Origin: Acanthaster planci | Taxonomy: Eukaryota; Echinodermata; Asteroidea; Valvatida; Acanthasteridae | NCBI RefSeq assembly: GCF_001949145.1 | Contig: NW_019091406.1 | Coordinates: 296,176 to 358,309, forward strand | DNA: 62,134 nt | Direction of reading: 5' to 3' | Shown: piece by piece, positions 58,301 to 62,134 of the stretch | Position numbering within the stretch: position 1 is the stretch's first letter | Layout: the number at the start of each line of letters is the position of its first letter | The notes under the pieces: model-generated | Told to the model about the DNA's origin: nothing | Databases searched by the model: none | What the model saw: only the letters and a program-made list of their open reading frames with translations | Made by a program: the position numbers and the translations under genes

Positions 58301-61174
58301 GCCAAGTTGGCTCACTGTCAAATCCCATGTCTGGTTTCAAGTAACAAGGGGATGGACAGTGACAAAGGAATACATCTGCTAAACTTCATTTGAATAGCTT
58401 AAAAGTTTGGATGACTTGTGGTGGGCGAGTGTTACAACTGTGAGGAAAAGGCTAAAGCAATACCGTCAAGCATTACTTTCTTGCCGAACAAGAAACTTGA
58501 ATCCATCATTTGAAGTGAGAATTTCAAGAGTCTGAGAATGTAAGCCCACCGACACAAGTGACTTATTAAGTTACCACTCAAGTGAGCAGGACTCCAGTCC
58601 AATATTTCCAAGACTATCACGTTCTAAAAGCAGTCTGAAATCCATACTTAAATATCTACAGCACCCCGAGTTCAAGTTACCTCCAGATTGGAACTGTTCT
58701 TGTCTTGAAATATACTTTCAAAATATCGTCAAGTATTTGATCCATTTAATCTTGTCTCCTGTTAAGGCAAAGTACGAATTTACCCTGAAATGCCAAAATG
58801 TCTGGGACTGTTCAGATGTGGTCCTAAAGGGTCTTCCACGGTTTCAATTATGTCTTCCCTTGTCAACATGTAACCATGCATCGACAACCAGCAAAGATTC
58901 AGACCTAGATCTCAACACAAGATTCTACTGCTGCCTTACCCTCAAAGCCGTCGAGATTGAGGTCTCCCAGATTTGTGATGGCGATACCAAACATGGAATC
59001 CTTTGGCCCCGTCAGACGAATGGGCTCGACATCTCCAAAAGAACCCTGCAAGAAGACAGACGGATAGACATCAAGCTATGAAAAGCATACAGAGTCTACG
59101 CTTGGATTTGATGGGAAGAGCTCCATATACGGACGCCAGTAATTATTCCTTACAGTGACCTACAAGCCATTGAAAAGCAAAAACATGTCCAGAAAAGTTC
59201 AATTTAGGAGGAAAATACCAAGTCGTTGACGTAGAAAACACTTCAAATTTTTTCAGACCAGTCTCATAGGGTTTGTGCACAGGGTGTCAAGTGGCATCCC
59301 TACATGGAACTCTTACCGATTTGTTAAATACAGCACTACATCTAGCTACTTGTGGCACCTAAATGTCCTGCAATGAGGCACTTCAATTGGAGGCGTAGCA
59401 CACAATCTTTACAGTCTTTGGCTGTGACAGCAACTCAGGGTTGGAATCCAGTTGATCACAGGTCAGTAGTTTTACAGGGTGCTTATAAATAGTCAATTTG
59501 TTTCCAGATAACTCACGAGGCTCAAGTGTGAGGTCATTACGTGCAATCCCATGGGTAAAAGACAGCTCCCGACACAGTGTACGCAATAAATGTGTTACGT
59601 TGCTCGTGAGCATCACAGCTCAACAGGTTAACTTCATGTTGGTAGTAATACAAGTCTTTGATAATTTACCCTAACAAATGAATACGTCCAAATCTTGCTT
59701 CCTACATGTTCATCAATGATTCAGAACCCACAATCACATTTTTCCTATTACAAAGTCTATAAACCTTTGACTCAGTCATCTATGAAATGACGTGAGTTAC
59801 AACCAACAGATGCATCAGTACTCACGTTGTGATGTTTGTTAAGGTATATATACACGCGGCCCCCAGCCTCCGTAGTTCTGTCATAGTAGATGGGCGCACC
59901 AACAAGCAGATCATCAAAGCTAAATCAAAGATGATACCAACAAGGTCAGCGACAAGGATTACGAAAAAAATCAAAGCTGGCCTGAGCCACTGTGGCCCAC
60001 AAGACTGGTGTTTATCTGTGGCATCAAATGACCGATCACCATCATTATTATTATGAATCATTTATGGTAATTAAATCAAGGATTTCTCAAAAGTGCCCTG
60101 GGCACTGTAGATTGCTAGCCTGAAGAAACCTGTAGAGAGGAGACAATGAGAAGCCGTAAAAGTTCAGAGGTGGGAGGATACCCAAGAGGAACGTTCTGGG
60201 TAAAACCCTCGGAATCAGGTTGGGACTGAAAACCCAATTCACATGTGGACCAAGCCGGGATTTGAACCCAGACCGTAGAGGTGGAAGGCGAGGGAAGAAC
60301 CACTACGCCAACCTGACTGCCAAAGATTAAACCCAAGCTAACGCCGTGGCATTTTGCTCAACCTTGCCTTTGCCTTGTCTCCAACTCCAGGCTTCTGGTT
60401 TCAGGAAAGTATGAAACGGGCATGCAACTTGGACTTTGACAAACAACGAGGAAATCCAATCTTTACAAGACTTTGTGCAGTGTTTTTCAATTTTCAATGG
60501 CATGAGTGTGACATGGAAAATGAGGAAATCAGCTGACCTGAGGGAAAAGTTGCATGCCTGATTAAACCATATTCCAATGATGTCAAGCAAATCACCCCCA
60601 ATAAAAACTTCCTCCCACCCTGGTCCCAAAATTTAACGCATGCATGTTAATTAGGGGTCGTTCGGTGCAATGCAGGCTGTGAAAATTTACGTTTAGCTTT
60701 TGTACAGTGTCTGACTACTAATTATGCACTTCTCACATAAATCTTGATAATGAAGGGTAACTTGAGTAATGAGGGGTAAAATCTTCTTTGTCTGATTGGC
60801 TCCTAAAATGACAGCATTACGTTACGCCACAATTTATTGTGCATGTCACCAACTGAGGGCAGCATGTGTCATAGTTTGTTGAGTAACTTATGCAATCACA
60901 TGTAGCACAAGTAAAATTACCCCAATGCGTTAAGTTTCAAGAAATGTGCAGTTTTTAGCAGGCCAGCGAGTGACCTACCCGTCTCCGTCCAGGTCAGCTG
61001 AACAGACTTCGTAGCCGAAGGACTCGGTCTGCTGCTCTCCCTCAATGATGGACTGCATCATTAGGTCGGTGCCGGCCTTGGCTAGCATGACCACGGCGCC
61101 GATGGCCCTGTACCGTGGGGCGCCGGACGCCACCAGGAAGTGGGGGCCAAACTTGCCCGAAGTCACTGAGAAAC
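36911..61174 (-). CDS. Integrin alpha subunit without I domain, N-terminus outside window (20 exons, about 976 aa)
   Basis: Twenty minus-strand exons from 61174 down to 36911 have AG/GT borders and fully consistent phases. In order they encode FG-GAP blades 4-7, with calcium loops DLDGDGFDD, DLNLDGFED and DLDGNQYPE and their LVGAP/AIGAP partners. Then come the thigh domain (ARPIINVTAEL), calf-1 and calf-2, a basic RRKKR site, a transmembrane segment (WWIILLAVLGGLFILIILIL) and the GFFRR cytoplasmic hinge. Integrin alpha chains pair with beta chains at the plasma membrane to bind matrix ligands, and GFFKR/GFFRR contacts the beta tail and regulators. The RRKKR site in calf-2 is where cleaved alpha chains of the alphaV/alpha5/PS2-like and alpha3/6/7-like groups are cut by furin. 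LLLWKVGFFRR resembles alpha4/alpha9. I cannot assign the subfamily. Confidence 0.95.
38652..38765. mobile_element. Short palindromic element, copy 2 (in integrin intron)
   Basis: The ends ggctgcatccgaa and ttcggacgcggcc are inverted repeats. The inner agagctaggtctcggtcttc pairs with gaccacagacctagctgtag. Same family as 7521-7632. Confidence 0.8.
39652..39780 (-). CDS. Integrin alpha exon: transmembrane helix
   Basis: 43 codons. A short acidic stem (TLPEPEPLA) precedes WWIILLAVLGGLFILIILIL and then LLWK at the membrane border. The donor AAG/gtaagt leads into the GFFRR exon. Confidence 0.97.
40162..40266 (-). CDS. Integrin alpha exon: calf-2 end
   Basis: Encodes DYINVEQVFVGSVGRIKILN, then the last extracellular strands up to DEFD. 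Acceptor aatttcag, donor GAT/gtgagt. Confidence 0.92.
40611..40935. repeat. Degenerate 23-bp tandem repeat in integrin intron
   Basis: About a dozen diverged units of gagagttttgtcaaatcggcagt in the intron just after the exon at 40953 in gene sense. Confidence 0.85.
40953..41072 (-). CDS. Integrin alpha exon: light-chain start, calf-2
   Basis: Encodes ACSNKTATCFDFKCHFDSLA, then VLVVVRSRLWNSTFQE. The Cys pattern and the RLWNSTF motif match the region after the cleavage site in other alpha chains. Confidence 0.95.
41895..42034. mobile_element. CAGGGTTCC-family element, partial
   Basis: tccatgacttttccatggcc and gttttccatgactttgcgag, then a gcgaaccctg end. Related to 3282-3580 in inverted orientation. 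Confidence 0.6.
42113..42410 (+). mobile_element. tRNA-derived SINE next to integrin exon
   Basis: The head ggggatatgtggcctagtgg (A box) and ggtccgggtttcaaatcc (B box) is followed by an aagtcactttacctccatgt segment that resembles MIR/L2-type SINE bodies. The tail ends ctatataaaaaaaattgtta. It lies antisense to the integrin gene, and its tail reaches the splice donor at 42411. Confidence 0.8.
42412..42636 (-). CDS. Integrin alpha exon: cleavage loop with RRKKR furin-type site
   Basis: 75 codons, phase 0 at both ends (acceptor ctcctcaccag, donor CTG/gtaata). It is a Ser/Thr/Pro-rich loop (TAAPTSTRSLPPSTRVPSTE) followed by GAARRKKR and then a Gly/Gln-rich stretch. Position and basic motif match the heavy/light chain cleavage loop of processed alpha chains. 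The frame is not conserved in sequence, so support comes from phase, position and motif. Confidence 0.8.
43126..43296 (-). CDS. Integrin alpha exon: calf-2
   Basis: Encodes IYNKGPDTVPESELTISFPF, the NxGPS-like strand, then KWLLYMTHMPEVRGNRGHCE and IDPIYVNELKIK, matching the INP.. segment before the cleavage loop. Confidence 0.94.
44412..44514 (-). CDS. Integrin alpha exon: calf-2
   Basis: Encodes YTFGGVVRGESAMEYTDQIG, then EEVIHTWK, the counterpart of the conserved 'V.H.YE' strand. The donor is AAG/gtaagt. Confidence 0.9.
44897..44980 (-). CDS. Integrin alpha exon: calf-2
   Basis: Encodes TNEDSHPEDNHITLYAEVES and MELSG. It joins in phase TC+G upstream and GG+A downstream. Confidence 0.88.
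45125..45345. repeat. Degenerate GTCCRAGTC-type simple satellite
   Basis: Many overlapping units of aagtccaagt, gagtcgcagt and gggtccgtgt in an integrin intron. Period about six. Confidence 0.7.
45734..45813 (-). CDS. Integrin alpha exon: calf-1/calf-2
   Basis: Encodes FFTVKFFTSDVPPDAGNFTI, then TMVVTS. It has an NFT sequon. The donor is TC/gtaagt. Confidence 0.9.
46051..46120. repeat. Palindrome of the ATATAACGGGTTTGCC repeat, copy 2
   Basis: ttatatataacgggtttgcc at 46053 is inverted at 46101 as ggcaaacccgttatatat, with 28 bp between. The right arm and spacer match 15131-15172. Confidence 0.85.
46275..46650. repeat. 75-bp tandem repeat in integrin intron
   Basis: Markers such as ttcaggggcc recur at about 46322, 46398, 46473, 46549 and 46624. 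Each unit includes gcaccaatcaagt and gttggac. Copies are diverged. Confidence 0.8.
46955..47041 (-). CDS. Integrin alpha exon: calf-1 end
   Basis: Encodes SRCNQLPDNKTVILCELGNP. The Cys pair and the CxLGNP motif are universal in alpha chains. Phase 0 at both ends. Confidence 0.95.
47978..48105. mobile_element. Short MITE (GCATAGAGG family), copy 2
   Basis: tagtggctttgcatggtagc, gggcagttcttttgttccac and gggaaacctcc match the copy at 18764-18871. The right half is longer and diverged. Confidence 0.6.
48424..48562 (-). CDS. Integrin alpha exon: calf-1
   Basis: Encodes PTLRKGEHNELIVDVELKNK, then PAYDAKLTITFPEMLVYN, the typical calf-1 Ig-like strands. Confidence 0.95.
49389..49471 (-). CDS. Integrin alpha exon: genu and calf-1 start
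   Basis: Encodes LDFIKACAQDDGKCITDLDL. The C-x6-C genu disulphide of alpha chains is present. It ends GG/gtcagt. Confidence 0.93.
49729..49988 (+). mobile_element. tRNA-containing insertion with direct terminal repeats
   Basis: A 260-bp element flanked by a 13-bp duplication, aaacttggaatgt, at 49716-49728 and 49989-50001. Its two ends are near-identical direct repeats (gggcagggcaaaaaaa, then aattaatta). A tRNA-like unit lies between them. Confidence 0.75.
49822..49893 (+). tRNA. tRNA-Thr-like pseudogene or SINE head
   Basis: gctcggtgg and ccacccgagtt pair as an acceptor stem with one bulge. The B box gggttcgaatccc sits in a perfect T arm. The anticodon loop around ctAGTaa suggests Thr(AGU), but the anticodon stem is poor. 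It lies inside the mobile element, so it is unlikely to be a functional tRNA gene. Confidence 0.5.
51667..51842. mobile_element. CAGGGTTCC-family element, copy
   Basis: Begins cagagttcccatgatcatgg and ends gtgggaaccctg. It contains ggtcatgggaaagtaatgga. Same family as 3282-3580. Confidence 0.75.
53474..53629 (-). CDS. Integrin alpha exon: thigh/genu
   Basis: Encodes DIFRKIPFKLTYWLREVNVD, then LPDINELPILNSLYDPSY, the pattern found just before the genu. Phase 0 at both ends. Confidence 0.92.
54428..54597 (-). CDS. Integrin alpha exon: thigh
   Basis: Encodes VMYSIEAEEERRALGLTSRI, then DLSLDLRPQSEEIPKRSTEY, in the pattern of alpha thigh strands. Acceptor tttcccacag, donor AGG/gtgagt. Confidence 0.92.
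55324..55385 (-). CDS. Integrin alpha exon: thigh
   Basis: A 62-bp exon encoding FYVQVRMKYICNADNFDAPI. It joins in phase as CG+C (Arg) upstream and G+AG (Glu) downstream. Confidence 0.9.
56181..56282 (-). CDS. Integrin alpha exon: start of thigh domain
   Basis: Encodes ARPIINVTAELLLQTSEIDA, the standard propeller-thigh junction of alpha chains. Two sequons (NVT and NAT) are present. The donor is CG/gtgagg. Confidence 0.93.
57040..57182. mobile_element. CAGGGTTCC-family element, degenerate
   Basis: Repeated tccatgacttttccatgact, with a right end gacggtggaaatcctg. One arm is diverged. Confidence 0.55.
57241..57508. repeat. 120-bp tandem duplication in integrin intron
   Basis: gccatctcttcttgacttga starts at 57247, 57367 and 57487, exactly 120 bp apart. 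The first two units are over 90 percent alike and the third is truncated. Confidence 0.95.
57622..57874 (-). CDS. Integrin alpha exon: blades 6-7
   Basis: Encodes IAIGAPYENNGEGAVYIYLG, a variable insert with QPASQKIMPSDL, then SAFGYSVSGGIDLDGNQYPE and LSIGAFEANTIVTL. The loop is DLDGNQYPE rather than the more usual DLDGNGYPD. Confidence 0.95.
57967..58295. repeat. 10-bp minisatellite in integrin intron
   Basis: About 33 copies of agtcaatagY/aacagc variants (aagtcaatagt, aagtcaacagc) in tandem, with block-like higher-order order of the variants. Confidence 0.95.
58940..59045 (-). CDS. Integrin alpha exon: blade 6
   Basis: Encodes LTGPKDSMFGIAITNLGD followed by LNLDGFE. It is a canonical FG-GAP repeat with its calcium loop. 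The donor is G/gtaagg. Confidence 0.95.
59826..59919 (-). CDS. Integrin alpha exon: blade 5
   Basis: Encodes FDDLLVGAPIYYDRTTEAGG then RVYIYLNK. The donor is AAC/gtgagt. It joins GG+C (Gly) to the previous calcium loop. Confidence 0.95.
60115..60321 (-). mobile_element. tRNA-derived SINE (minus strand, integrin intron)
   Basis: The minus strand from 60321 reads ggcagtcaggttggcgtagt (A box), then ggtctgggttcaaatcccgg (B box), then a tRNA-unrelated body ending near 60115. It is in the same sense as the integrin gene. Confidence 0.85.
60979..61174 (-). CDS. Integrin alpha exon: FG-GAP blade 4/5
   Basis: Acceptor cttcacacag, donor GG/gtaggt. It encodes FGPHFLVASGAPRYRAIGAV, then TESFGYEVCSADLDGDG, ending inside the calcium loop that is completed by the next exon. 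Confidence 0.95.
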
Positions 61175-62134
61175 CTGTGTGAAGACACACGAAAGAACAT
61201 AAGAGTACTGGTACCCTAGATGAATAAAACCGCGATAAAACGAGAGGTTGACTGGCACCAAAGGAAACTCAAATCAAGAGATCAGGAAATGAAGCTTTTT
61301 ACGAGAAAGGAAAACTGTGTTCAATAAATGTACTTCTAGAAAACATCCACGGCTGACTTTTTTTAACCAGTTCCTTTGTATCTGTCATTACAGAGCTATG
61401 TTTCAACATTATACAGTAAACAGTAGCACGAGTTCAGCAGACCTACAGGTGTCCTTGAGTGGTCAACTGGGCACAAACAACAAACCCACAGCCAGAGGCA
61501 CCAGGGCAAACAAACTGATTGCTGGGCCATCCTGTGTCAAATTAAACACTTTTGGGAGTTAATCTCACAGACTGTCTTGAAATGTGGTGAAACTTTTGTG
61601 TCATTTAAGAAAACTAGAACGGCAAAGCTGCCATGGCTCACTGCTTGTTATGAATTTGAGATGGATAGGATGGATATCCACTAAGAGACATCCAAGTTAC
61701 ACAAATATGGTTACTAAATTAAACAAGAAAATACTAACCAATCTTCATCCAAATTTTTTACAAGATTGTCGACCTACGATTACAATACAGATGTACAAAA
61801 TATTTCATCCACCTTAGCAATAAAATTCACTGTACTCTAGTAGAAAAATCCTAGTTAGTGCTGTGTGCAGACTGTGTGTTGAAAGGCACCTGTCCTTTAA
61901 AAGTAAATCAACAAAGACCACCAAAAATTGAGATACATCAACAAAGGCTTCACAGTTCTTTACAGGAGAGAGGAATGCCTAAAGAATGTGGGTCCAGTAC
62001 AGTCAGACCAGACCAGACCTCGATGATTATATAAGCAGTGCATTTGTGAGTTTGATAGATGGTGCATAATTAAAATAAAGTACAGTTCTGCACTTTGTAT
62101 CCAACCCCATCATCCCATCTCTACAAATCTACCA
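61175..62134. other. Integrin intron at right edge
   Basis: AT-rich sequence with no exon that continues the integrin frame. The next upstream exon must lie beyond the window. Confidence 0.6.

Overview
The window is a stretch of animal nuclear DNA with GT-AG introns, vertebrate-type AATAAA sites, tRNA-derived SINEs, many short inverted-repeat elements and a short TTAGGG run. A compact NFX1 gene, an intron-free C-type lectin/PAN gene, a DUF1647-type protein and an I-domain-free integrin alpha gene together suggest an invertebrate deuterostome. My best guess is a cephalochordate (amphioxus-like), but sequence alone does not prove this. The assembly holds one 201-base N run (25840-26040) and single N bases at 15969 and 32780.

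Layout: (1) 560-6912, plus strand: the last ten coding exons of NFX1, a zinc-finger/R3H transcriptional and post-transcriptional regulator. All exon phases agree and give 391 residues to the stop. (2) 6913-11986: NFX1 3' UTR, then intergenic DNA with MITE-like and foldback elements and a SINE. (3) 11987-12730, minus strand: an intact single-exon secreted protein with a C-type lectin domain followed by a PAN/apple-like domain. About 3 kb away, in inverted orientation (15440-16264), lies a duplicate that keeps the signal peptide and PAN domain but lacks almost the whole lectin domain; the junction sits on a single N. (4) 19236-23913, plus strand: a five-exon gene for a type II membrane protein of the DUF1647 (glycosyltransferase-like) family, 393 residues. 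(5) 23914-36910: about 13 kb in which I recognise no gene, only repeats, a GC-rich island, the assembly gap and a short telomere-like tract. (6) 36911-61174, minus strand: twenty phase-consistent exons of an integrin alpha subunit. They run from the fourth FG-GAP blade of the propeller through thigh and calf domains, a basic furin-type site, a transmembrane helix and the GFFRR motif. The N-terminal exons lie beyond the right edge.

The three main genes have no evident shared pathway. They look like ordinary neighbours in a gene-dense genome. The unusual content is the rearranged lectin pair, the DUF1647 protein whose expected acidic motif is replaced, the integrin's very long predicted cytoplasmic tail, a SINE ending at an integrin splice donor, and a large set of dispersed inverted-repeat element families, several with two to four copies in this one window.
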